NCBI GenBank assembly: GCA_003446605.1
Contig: DMDF01000201.1
Span: 1 to 10,193, forward strand
Reading direction: 5' to 3'
From: Anaerolineaceae bacterium
Lineage (GTDB): Bacteria > Chloroflexota > Anaerolineae > Anaerolineales > Anaerolineaceae
Length of the DNA stretch: 10,193 nt
Part shown: piece after piece, positions 1-6,055 of the stretch
Numbering within the stretch: the stretch's first letter is position 1
Layout: each line of letters begins with the position of its first letter
Notes under the pieces: generated by a model
Databases searched by the model: none
Told to the model about the DNA's origin: nothing
The model's input: the letters and a program-made list of their open reading frames with translations, nothing else
Program-made: the position numbers and the translations under genes

Positions 1-80
1 TCCTTGAAGAGCACGCATGGGACCATGAATGGCGATCTGCCTTGCCAGCGAATAAAAGTCCCATGCGTGCTCTTCAAGGA
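1..80. repeat. Perfect 23-bp inverted repeat at the window edge
   Basis: Bases 1-23 (beginning TCCTTGAAGAGC) are the exact reverse complement of bases 58-80, with a 34-nt spacer. Both arms lie in the open frame of the AAA-RyR gene. Because the left arm starts at base 1, the repeat may be longer than can be seen. A perfect palindrome at a sequence end is typical of fold-back chimeras, but a real hairpin cannot be excluded. Confidence 0.9.
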
Positions 81-1658
81 TGGAATATCCCCATCGCTCG
101 TTACAATTTCCTGCTTACCGTAGATCGAAAAGAGATTGAGTTTCTACACAATCTGAAAAACCTGATCTCGGAATATCTTCAGAACAAGAACAACCAGCCA
201 CTTTCAATTGCCGTTTTTGGAGCTCCGGGTTCTGGTAAATCATTCAGCATCAAGCAGCTGGCAAAAGCATTGAATTTGCCTGGGTATGAAATTAAAGATA
301 TCACCTTCAATCTATCCCAGTTCAATGAAGATAATCCCACTGATCTCTACCAAGCCTTTCATGCCGTTCGTGATATAGCCCTCTCCGGCAAGATCCCACT
401 AGTTTTCTGGGATGAGTTTGATAGCAAAGACCTGGCATGGCTGCGCTATTTCCTGGCGCCCATGCAGGATGGAGAATTCCAGGAGGGGCAGCTAACCCAT
501 AATATTGGGAAATCGATATTTGTCTTCGCCGGTGGTACCTGCACCTGTATGGAAGAATTTGAAGAAAAAGTACAGGGTGCGCGCTCACAAAAAGGTCCGG
601 ATTTCCTGAGCCGCTTGAAAGGGTACATCAACGTTATGGGTCCTAACCCCGTGTTGCCTTTCTCTGAGAGGAAAAAACTTGCTGACACAGCATTAGATGA
701 GATCTCAATTATGAACCTGGCAAAGAATGCTGATCCAGAATATATCATCCGCAGAGCAATCTTGGTTAACTCCCTGCTCAGCCTTAATTACCATCACCTA
801 GTACAGAATGGCGAATTGCAGATTGATGATGGCGTCCTTAACGCATTCCTTTTGGCACCCCAATTTAAACATGGAACACGTTCCATGGAAACCATCTTCA
901 AGACAAGCCAACTATTTAATAAGAACAAGTACAATCGTTCCGATCTACCACCACAATCGCAGATGGACCTGCATGTGGATGGGCAACAGTTCTACACGCT
1001 CCTATCACAGGAATTCCGGCAATACCAAGGCGGCGAATCTTTTTATCATCTTGTCAACGAGATCAACCTTGATGAACCCACCATCGAGAAAATGGCGATT
1101 GGAATCCATACCATCTATTCGCTGGTATTCACTTCAGGGAAAGAAAAAGAACCTCTCACAATTACAAAAGATGAATTTTTAAACGAATATAAAAAACTGA
1201 CCAGCCTACCTGAAGGGACCCCGGTGGATGAAGTTTCCCAGAATTACCATAACGCACGCAAGATCCCGGAAAAATTGGCAGCTGTTGGGTTCGGAATTAT
1301 TCCACTAGACGCAACCATCCCTGCGGGCTCTCTCACCCATGAGGAATTCGAGAAAGTCAGTCAACTGGAACACATTCGCTGGGTTCAGCATCATATTGAT
1401 GCAGGCTGGATGTACTCTCCTAAAAAGGATAAATCCAATAAATTACATGATGCTCTAGTCCCATGGGACAAGGAAGAATACGAAAAAGCTGAAACGATCT
1501 ACGGAAAAGGATACACATCCAAGATGGGTCTCGGGCAGGATATGGTACTCAGCGAACATTACCGTAACCTGGATCGTGTCATCACCCTTGCTATTCCATG
1601 GATTCTGGAATACGTAGGTTACAAAATGGTAAGAATCAAAGAAACCGTTGCAAAATAA
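3..1658 (+). CDS. AAA+ ATPase with C-terminal RyR domain (5' end probably cut by window edge)
   Basis: Residues are counted from a TTG at 42. An N-terminal helical segment (about 1-50) leads into an AAA+ module. It has Walker A GAPGSGKS at 60-67, Walker B LVFWDEFD at 120-127, a sensor-1-like strand IFVFAGGT at 159-166 and a putative arginine finger in DFLSRL (R191). The C-terminus (about 435-500) matches the bacterial RyR repeat: LEHIRW at 442-447 and KLHDALVPWD at 467-476. The RyR family is known from ryanodine receptors and also occurs in bacterial signalling proteins. No catalytic effector domain is visible, so the protein is most likely an NTP-driven sensor or remodeller. The frame has no stop back to base 3, and neither the TTG at 42 nor the ATG at 63 has a ribosome-binding site, so the true start probably lies upstream. 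Bases 1-23 form an inverted repeat with 58-80 and may be an assembly artefact. The channel-like gene follows after 26 nt, so the two are probably cotranscribed. The domain call is firm; the cellular role is unknown. Confidence 0.85.
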   Translation, partial: LEEHAWDHEWRSALPANKSPMRALQGWNIPIARYNFLLTVDRKEIEFLHNLKNLISEYLQNKNNQPLSIAVFGAPGSGKSFSIKQLAKALNLPGYEIKDITFNLSQFNEDNPTDLYQAFHAVRDIALSGKIPLVFWDEFDSKDLAWLRYFLAPMQDGEFQEGQLTHNIGKSIFVFAGGTCTCMEEFEEKVQGARSQKGPDFLSRLKGYINVMGPNPVLPFSERKKLADTALDEISIMNLAKNADPEYIIRRAILVNSLLSLNYHHLVQNGELQIDDGVLNAFLLAPQFKHGTRSMETIFKTSQLFNKNKYNRSDLPPQSQMDLHVDGQQFYTLLSQEFRQYQGGESFYHLVNEINLDEPTIEKMAIGIHTIYSLVFTSGKEKEPLTITKDEFLNEYKKLTSLPEGTPVDEVSQNYHNARKIPEKLAAVGFGIIPLDATIPAGSLTHEEFEKVSQLEHIRWVQHHIDAGWMYSPKKDKSNKLHDALVPWDKEEYEKAETIYGKGYTSKMGLGQDMVLSEHYRNLDRVITLAIPWILEYVGYKMVRIKETVAK

Positions 1659-1684
1659 ATCTTTCATGAAGAGAAACTGAGCTT

Positions 1685-2449
1685 ATGAGAAAGAACACGT
1701 GGCGAGATTTCTCAATAATCTTCTCTTCGATCTGGATCAACGTTATTTTATTTGCTGTTGTTCTTACTATCTCTGCAGTGCTGCTCCGTTTCTATGGCAC
1801 AGATCCGCAAGCCAGCTGGGCACAACTATTCCTGGATGCCCTAAATTTGGCGACAATGGAAAGAGTGGAAACCGGGGGAAAACTGATCCCAACCTTGATC
1901 GCGTTCATCTCACCGATCTTGATGCTGGTCATCGTCAGTGAAGGGATTATGCGTGTTTTTTCCACATATTTACAGCGCCGAGTGAATAGAAAGGAATGGG
2001 ATTTGATGGTAGCAAAGACATTTAAAGATCACACCGTTGTCTGTGGTGTTGGAGAGATGGGTCGCCAGCTGTTGCACAAAATGAGGAGGGAGCAGCCTGA
2101 TATGGACCTGATCCTGATCGATCCCCACCCTGGATTGTTAGCGGAACTTGGGTATGGAGATGATCACATTCTTCAATTCCAAGGCGATATGACGGACATG
2201 GAAACTCTGATGCAGGCAAATATCCAAACTGCAAAAATGGCTGTCCTCACCGCAGGTGAAGATGCCATCAATTTGGAAACAGCCTACAAAATCCAACAGG
2301 TCAATCCTGAAATGGTCCTGTGGGTACGCCTGCATCACAGCGGTTTAGCAGAACTGCTGGATCTTTCCCGTAAAACCAATATTCATTTTTTCTGCCCCTA
2401 TCAGCAAGCAGCAGATGCCATCGTAAGCCATATGCTGGAACATCCATAA
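1685..2449 (+). CDS. Two-helix membrane protein with RCK/TrkA-N NAD-binding domain (degenerate ion-channel type)
   Basis: This 254-residue protein has a hydrophobic helix at about 10-36, a re-entrant-like loop at 42-65, a second helix at about 67-90 and a charged linker, then a Rossmann RCK-N (TrkA-N) domain from about 115 to 240. The Rossmann glycine motif is G121-V-G-E-M-G126, and D146 ends the second strand where it would bind the ribose of NAD(H). This is the layout of 2TM ligand-gated potassium channels of the MthK/Kch kind. However, the loop where TVGYGD would sit reads ATMERVETGG, so the potassium filter is absent. There is also no RCK-C domain. It could be a non-selective or closed channel, or a membrane-anchored nucleotide sensor. 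It starts at an ATG 26 nt after the AAA-RyR gene, with a weak purine-rich Shine-Dalgarno. From memory, RyR and TrkA-N domains occur fused in some bacterial proteins, which fits a functional pairing of these neighbours. Confidence 0.8.
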   Translation: MRKNTWRDFSIIFSSIWINVILFAVVLTISAVLLRFYGTDPQASWAQLFLDALNLATMERVETGGKLIPTLIAFISPILMLVIVSEGIMRVFSTYLQRRVNRKEWDLMVAKTFKDHTVVCGVGEMGRQLLHKMRREQPDMDLILIDPHPGLLAELGYGDDHILQFQGDMTDMETLMQANIQTAKMAVLTAGEDAINLETAYKIQQVNPEMVLWVRLHHSGLAELLDLSRKTNIHFFCPYQQAADAIVSHMLEHP

Positions 2450-2601
2450 ATTCCATTTGTCGATAACCTGATTGCAAAATACCTTCCTTTCTCGATTATA
2501 GATTTCTTTCAGGGTAGAAAAACATTACTTGGGATTGCATAAGACGTCATTCTCTTGAGACAAGCCATTTTCATGTTTTTGAAGTTATTCTATGCGCATT
2601 T

Positions 2602-2635
2602 TAGGATGCTAGGCTTGGGTTTTGATCCTATTTTT
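2602..2635 (+). terminator. Weak candidate terminator after the RCK-domain gene
   Basis: TAGGAT (2602-2607) can pair with ATCCTA (2625-2630), and five T residues follow. The 6-bp stem is AT-rich and the 17-nt loop is long, and it lies about 150 nt past the stop codon. It is listed only because it is the best candidate between the two + strand units. Confidence 0.25.
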
Positions 2636-2674
2636 ACTTTGCGTTCATTTCCGTTGGCTCAATTGGATAGTATA

Positions 2675-2703
2675 TTGACTTGTTAAATTGAAAGCTGTAT
2701 AGT
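2675..2703 (+). promoter_or_regulatory. Strong sigma-70-type promoter for the small membrane protein/caspase pair
   Basis: TTGACT (2675-2680) and TATAGT (2698-2703) each match five of six consensus positions and are separated by exactly 17 bp. Transcription would start near 2710, giving a leader of about 135 nt before the ATG at 2846. The -10 element overlaps TATAGTG (2698-2704), which is inverted as CACTATA at 2730-2736 and might be an operator. Confidence 0.65.
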
Positions 2704-2811
2704 GGGTTCATCATTACAAAGTGGGAAATCACTATAGTCAAGAATACAGCCCTTATACAACATAGATGCAGGAAAATCTATTGATGCTTCTTCATTGAGC
2801 AGTTTGACATG

Positions 2812-3226
2812 AAAATGCCCGGGATAAACCATTCAGGAGGTTATTATGAGCGCACCATTAAGAATTGATGCAAAGAAAGGGGATTCATTTACCGAATTCA
2901 TTGGAAGGATTGTAAAACTTGCCCCTGCCGAGGTTGTCGTGCTTTATACAACTGTAAAAGGGTTTGATTTCTTTGATGTTTCCTATCTGGGATACTGGTC
3001 ATTGATCTGTGTAGTGCTTGCTCTCCTCTCCAGAATTTTCACTACCGACAAACAATGGGTAGCCATCATCATCTCTACCATAGCTTTCGTGCTGTGGGTC
3101 TTCATGCTGGGGGATCCTATTTTAGCGTTCACACTGGATAAAACGATCTCAACCATGATCGTTGCCGCATATACATTTATCGTACCATTGGTCTGGAAAG
3201 GATAGTTTTTTATTCCCGGGCATTTT
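2812..3226. repeat. 13-bp inverted repeat flanking the small membrane gene
   Basis: AAAATGCCCGGGA (2812-2824) lies just upstream of the ribosome-binding site. Its exact reverse complement lies at 3214-3226, just after the stop codon. The arms are 389 nt apart, so the sites enclose one gene completely. They could pair in the mRNA or be protein-binding sites with a CCCGGG core. Chance cannot be excluded. Confidence 0.5.
2846..3205 (+). CDS. Small three-helix membrane protein of unknown function, next to a caspase
   Basis: This 119-residue protein has a soluble N-terminal part of about 45 residues that contains LAPAEVVVLYTTVKG at 25-39. Three hydrophobic segments follow, at about 47-64, 71-89 and 100-117, and the protein ends in a short basic tail (WKG). 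There is no signal peptide and no cysteine motif. A perfect AGGAGG at 2835-2840, 5 nt from the ATG, fixes the start and suggests efficient translation. It is the first gene of a unit driven by the promoter at 2675-2703, and the caspase gene follows 51 nt later. I do not recognise a named family. By context it could be a membrane partner, anchor or pore-forming substrate of the caspase, which is inference only. A 13-bp inverted repeat flanks the gene. Confidence 0.8.
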   Translation: MSAPLRIDAKKGDSFTEFIGRIVKLAPAEVVVLYTTVKGFDFFDVSYLGYWSLICVVLALLSRIFTTDKQWVAIIISTIAFVLWVFMLGDPILAFTLDKTISTMIVAAYTFIVPLVWKG

Positions 3227-3256
3227 TAATATTCTTTTTCGTTTGGGTGGTGAGAA

Positions 3257-4120
3257 ATGGTTAAATTGGCTTTATTGATCGGCATCGGGGATTACCCCAA
3301 AGGCATTTTTAAAAGTTACAAACCGTTAAAGGGACCTCAGAACGACGTAGAGCGCTTGAGTTACGTGCTCCGTGATGAATTTGGTTTTGAATTCATGGGG
3401 AATACACCCTATCATTTGAATCTGAAACGCTCCGAGATCCTTGATCGAATGGAACGGCTGAAACAGGAAATAAAGAACAAGGATGGGAGTACTGTGTTGT
3501 TCTATTACTCAGGGCATGGATATCAAATCAGAGAGAAAAAGGGGGATAGTCCACCAGATGAACTAAAAGACAAAAAAGACGAAGCGCTCGTCCCGCTTGA
3601 TGCAGAGTACATCCTCGATGATGAACTATTTCAATATACGCAAGAATTGCACCAGGCAGCCGATGACCTCCATCTGGTTTTTATCATCGATGCCTGCCAC
3701 AGCGGTACCATACTCCGAAAGAAAATATATAAGAGAGATGCTGATACTACCCTTGTTGGTCGAATTGCCCCTGATAGAGTCAAACCGATCGAAGCTCTAC
3801 CAGCAACCCATCCTAAAAGAGGAACCAGCGGTTGGCTTTCGGATCAAGATGTTCCTCCATCGTATATACTACTAGCTGCCTGCAAAGACAATCAGCTTGC
3901 CGTAGAAAGAAAATTCGAGGAAACCGAAGAGAAAACGACTTTCGGGGTATATACCTACTTTCTAGTCAATGAACTGCTGCACATGCATCAAATTGGCAAA
4001 GATTGGTCTTATCAGGATTTACAGAGCCGGGTTAGGAAAAATGTCATTTCTCTATATTCTGATCAGGTTCCTGATATCGAAGGAGCATCTCATTTACAAG
4101 TATTCAAGGGAGATTGGTAG
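3257..4120 (+). CDS. Caspase-like cysteine peptidase (C14 family, metacaspase type)
   Basis: This 287-residue protein is a single caspase p20-like fold without an added domain. The first strand KLALLIGIGDYP (3-14) is typical of the family. The catalytic histidine is H87 in YYSGHG (83-88) and the catalytic cysteine is C147 in IIDACHSG (143-150). DEALVPLDA (108-116) is the usual C14 substrate-loop signature. The family cleaves proteins; prokaryotic members mostly prefer Arg or Lys at P1 and take part in stress or cell-death and immunity pathways. The target here cannot be read from the sequence. There is no signal peptide, so it should act in the cytosol. The ATG is preceded by GGTGGTGAG. It is the second gene after the three-helix membrane protein and probably shares its promoter. 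Adaptor, repeat and NTPase domains that often accompany bacterial caspases are absent from this polypeptide. The nearest NTPase is the AAA-RyR protein 1.6 kb upstream. Confidence 0.92.
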   Translation: MVKLALLIGIGDYPKGIFKSYKPLKGPQNDVERLSYVLRDEFGFEFMGNTPYHLNLKRSEILDRMERLKQEIKNKDGSTVLFYYSGHGYQIREKKGDSPPDELKDKKDEALVPLDAEYILDDELFQYTQELHQAADDLHLVFIIDACHSGTILRKKIYKRDADTTLVGRIAPDRVKPIEALPATHPKRGTSGWLSDQDVPPSYILLAACKDNQLAVERKFEETEEKTTFGVYTYFLVNELLHMHQIGKDWSYQDLQSRVRKNVISLYSDQVPDIEGASHLQVFKGDW

Positions 4121-4200
4121 CAGAATCCTTCTCATTTCATAACACCTTGATTGATACGAACAATTGTTGAGAATTGGATAAAATTGTCAGCATTTCAATT

Positions 4201-4224
4201 AAAAAAGGACCTTGGAAAGGTCCT
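4201..4224 (-). terminator. Intrinsic terminator after tRNA-His
   Basis: Read on the minus strand, AGGACCTT (4224-4217) pairs perfectly with AAGGTCCT (4213-4206) across a 3-nt loop, and is followed by a U-run (4206-4201). It starts 9 nt beyond the tRNA 3' end and would end the hisS/tRNA-His transcript. Confidence 0.85.
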
Positions 4225-4232
4225 CTCAGTTG

Positions 4233-4305
4233 GGTGGCTGACGGGGGTCGAACCCGCAACATCCTGTTCCACAGACAGGTGCTCTGCCATTGAGCTACAG
4301 CCACC
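4233..4305 (-). tRNA. tRNA-His (anticodon GUG)
   Basis: On the minus strand the sequence folds into a cloverleaf. The acceptor stem is GTGGCTG/CAGCCAC (4304-4298 with 4240-4234). The D arm is GCTC/GAGC, the anticodon arm is CCTGT/ACAGG around loop CTGTGGA with anticodon GTG, and the T arm is GCGGG/CCCGT around TTCGACC. The histidine identity elements are present: an encoded extra G(-1) at 4305 opposite C73 at 4233. The 3' CCA is not fully encoded (C73 is followed by CAA) and must be added enzymatically. The gene starts 17 nt after the hisS stop codon on the same strand, so both probably lie on one transcript. Confidence 0.96.
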
Positions 4306-4322
4306 ATATATGTTCGATTGTA

Positions 4323-5606
4323 TCATGAGCTTTTTTCAGCGGCAAGCCATTGCTTGATACGATCTTCCAGTTCTTCATTCGGGAAGGAAATCTGCTCGCG
4401 AGTTGCCAGGTCTTTCAAGACAATCTCTCCTCTCGAAAGCTCGTCCGGACCGATTACCAGCGCTGCTTTAAAACCACAACGATCCGCATATTTGAATTGT
4501 TTTCCCAGCTTATCCGGTTCTGGGTAAAGCACAGCATTGATATCCACCACCCGCAATCGGTTGCATAATGCCACAGAAGCTTTATAGCTATCATCATCAA
4601 AAACGGTTACCAGAATGCGAGCAGGCATGGTTGGTAGCGACGGTAATTTCCCGTAGCTTTCCAGCACCAGAGGAAAAACCACATCTCCCATCGCGAACCC
4701 AACACCGGGTAATGAATTCCCGCCCACATCTTCGACCAGGTTTGCATAATGCCCCCCACCCAGAATGGCACGGTTCTTCTCACCAATATCCTTGGCTTCA
4801 AAAACAATGCCGGTGTAGTAATCCAATCCGCGGATGATGCGGGGGTCATAGCTAACATAATCACCCACCCCATAAAAATCAAGGATCTGAAAGATGTGTG
4901 TGATCTTGGGAGATGAATGCCATAACTCTTTATCTTCGATCACTGCTCTCAATTGAACAAATTGTTCATTCGTGCAGCCATTGTCCTTCACGAATGCTTC
5001 CCAACCTGCCAGAGAGAGTTTATCGCGTCGATCGATCATCCTGAAGACGTTCTTATGCTGTTCCTGTGGAAAGCCACGTTTTATCAGTTCAGTTTCCATT
5101 AACTGGCGATCATTGATAAATATCTGCACTTCTTGGGGAACCAAACCGGCTTTCTTAAAGAAGGTCGCACACAACGCGATCACTTCCGCATCCGCTTGAG
5201 GCGAGTCAACCCCGATCAGATCCGCATTCCACTGGAAGAATTCCCTGGTGCGTCCTTTTTGCGGTTTTTCATAGCGCCAGAAAGGACCAAACGACCACCA
5301 GCGCAGCGGGAAAACCAGCTCATTCTGGCGCTGCGCTATCATACGCGCCAAACTGAGAGTCAGCTCAGGTCGCAGCGCAACCTCATTCCCCCCGCGATCA
5401 TTGAACACAAAAGATTGTTCTTTAACCAGTTCTTCACCTGATTTCGCTGCATATAACTCCAAGGTCTCCAGAAATGGTCCATCATATTCCTGGTAGCCGA
5501 ATGATTCCGAGACTTCTCGAATTAACGCATACAACCATTGGCGTACGACCATATCTTCAGGGTAAAATTCTCGAGTGCCTTTTACAGCAGGGATGATATT
5601 TTTCAT
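4323..5606 (-). CDS. hisS: Histidyl-tRNA synthetase
   Basis: This 427-residue class II aminoacyl-tRNA synthetase charges tRNA-His with histidine in the cytosol. The catalytic core carries the N-terminal AVKGTREFYPED (7-18). Motif 2 is RYEKPQKGRTREFFQWNADL (111-130). The HisRS signatures are RGLDYYTG (259-266) and GGGHYANLV (283-291). The anticodon-binding domain is at about 328-420. Two departures are visible: motif 3 reads GFAMGDVVF (303-311) where most bacteria have GFAMGLERL, and H replaces the usual R in GGGRYD. The frame is open upstream to 5933, but the homology begins at the ATG at 5606-5604 and the extension would overlap the divergent DRTGG gene. The intact anticodon domain argues against HisZ. 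The gene for its substrate tRNA lies immediately downstream. Confidence 0.97.
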   Translation of the reverse strand: MKNIIPAVKGTREFYPEDMVVRQWLYALIREVSESFGYQEYDGPFLETLELYAAKSGEELVKEQSFVFNDRGGNEVALRPELTLSLARMIAQRQNELVFPLRWWSFGPFWRYEKPQKGRTREFFQWNADLIGVDSPQADAEVIALCATFFKKAGLVPQEVQIFINDRQLMETELIKRGFPQEQHKNVFRMIDRRDKLSLAGWEAFVKDNGCTNEQFVQLRAVIEDKELWHSSPKITHIFQILDFYGVGDYVSYDPRIIRGLDYYTGIVFEAKDIGEKNRAILGGGHYANLVEDVGGNSLPGVGFAMGDVVFPLVLESYGKLPSLPTMPARILVTVFDDDSYKASVALCNRLRVVDINAVLYPEPDKLGKQFKYADRCGFKAALVIGPDELSRGEIVLKDLATREQISFPNEELEDRIKQWLAAEKSS

Positions 5607-5682
5607 AATGGAAAACCTGTTATTATTCTCTGCGAAGGATTTTAACATATAATTACAAATGACCTTATGACAAGAAAGAATC
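5607..5682. promoter_or_regulatory. Divergent promoter region between hisS and the DRTGG operon
   Basis: On the + strand a perfect TATAAT lies at 5648-5653, giving a leader of about 23 nt before the ATG at 5683, but no good -35 is visible. On the minus strand TTGTCA (5673-5668) is a plausible -35 for hisS. It is paired with an AT-rich -10 such as TATGTT about 18 bp further, giving a leader of about 30 nt. The exact boxes are uncertain, but only this short gap separates the divergent genes. Confidence 0.4.
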
Positions 5683-6048
5683 ATGAACGTATCCGAATTA
5701 ATTGATATTACGCAAGGGCAATTGTTGACCAAGAAAAGCTGTCTTGACCCTGATCGCGAGATCAAAGGTGGCTGCAGCGCAGATCTGATGAGCGATGTAC
5801 TGGCGTACATCCAACCTGACGCAGTTTTAATGACCGGCTTGATCAACCCACAGGTCGTCCGCACAGCACAAATGGCAGATGTGGCGGCTATTGTTTTTGT
5901 GCGTGGGAAAATGCCACCAGATGAAACTATCAAGCTGGCTGAGGAATCTGAAATCCCACTGATCAGTTCCCCTTTTGGTATGTATGAACTGTCAGGTCGT
6001 CTGCATCAAACAGGATTACCCAGTCTCGAAAATGCAATAGAAGATTAG
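5683..6048 (+). CDS. DRTGG-domain protein (first of two paralogues)
   Basis: This 121-residue cytosolic protein consists of a single DRTGG-like alpha/beta domain, the fold that also forms regulatory or N-terminal parts of HPr kinase, phosphotransacetylase and some CBS proteins. The recognisable part runs from SDVLAYIQPDAVLMTG (37-52) through ADVAAIVFVRGKMPPDETIK (65-84) to EIPLISSPFGMYELSGRLHQ (90-109). The literal DRTGG string is not conserved. It shares this layout with the gene at 7073, and the two flank the CBS-ATPase gene. The start has AAGAAAG four bases upstream and is the first gene of the hydrogenase-linked operon. Stand-alone DRTGG proteins recur beside NADH-dependent [FeFe]-hydrogenase genes in anaerobes. 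Their ligand and action are unknown; a nucleotide or redox-linked sensor is an inference. Confidence 0.85.
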   Translation: MNVSELIDITQGQLLTKKSCLDPDREIKGGCSADLMSDVLAYIQPDAVLMTGLINPQVVRTAQMADVAAIVFVRGKMPPDETIKLAEESEIPLISSPFGMYELSGRLHQTGLPSLENAIED

Positions 6049-6055
6049 AGATTCC

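Larger units (their letters stand above)
2450..2845. other. Non-coding region of 396 bp between the RCK gene and the small membrane gene
   Basis: No credible coding frame is seen here. It contains a weak terminator-like hairpin at 2602-2635, a strong promoter at 2675-2703, a TATAGTG/CACTATA inverted repeat around the -10 element, and a predicted untranslated leader of about 135 nt. The leader ends in one arm of a 13-bp inverted repeat (2812-2824) and an AGGAGG ribosome-binding site at 2835-2840. No insertion sequence, tRNA or riboswitch was recognised. Confidence 0.6.

Noticed and set aside
2846..3205. Bacterial gasdermin as caspase partner
   Set aside because: Known bacterial gasdermins are much longer (around 250 residues) and not built from three consecutive hydrophobic helices.
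4121..4232. Terminator for the caspase gene on the + strand
   Set aside because: The hairpin at 4206-4224 has a T-run only in the minus-strand direction, and no other stable hairpin with a T-run is seen after the caspase stop. This gap otherwise holds nothing recognisable.
4323..5606. HisZ (ATP phosphoribosyltransferase regulatory subunit) as an alternative to hisS
   Set aside because: HisZ lacks the C-terminal anticodon-binding domain, which is present here, and the neighbouring tRNA-His supports the synthetase.
5607..5933. 109-residue N-terminal extension of the hisS reading frame
   Set aside because: HisRS homology begins at the ATG at 5606, and the extension would run antisense through the DRTGG gene and both promoters.
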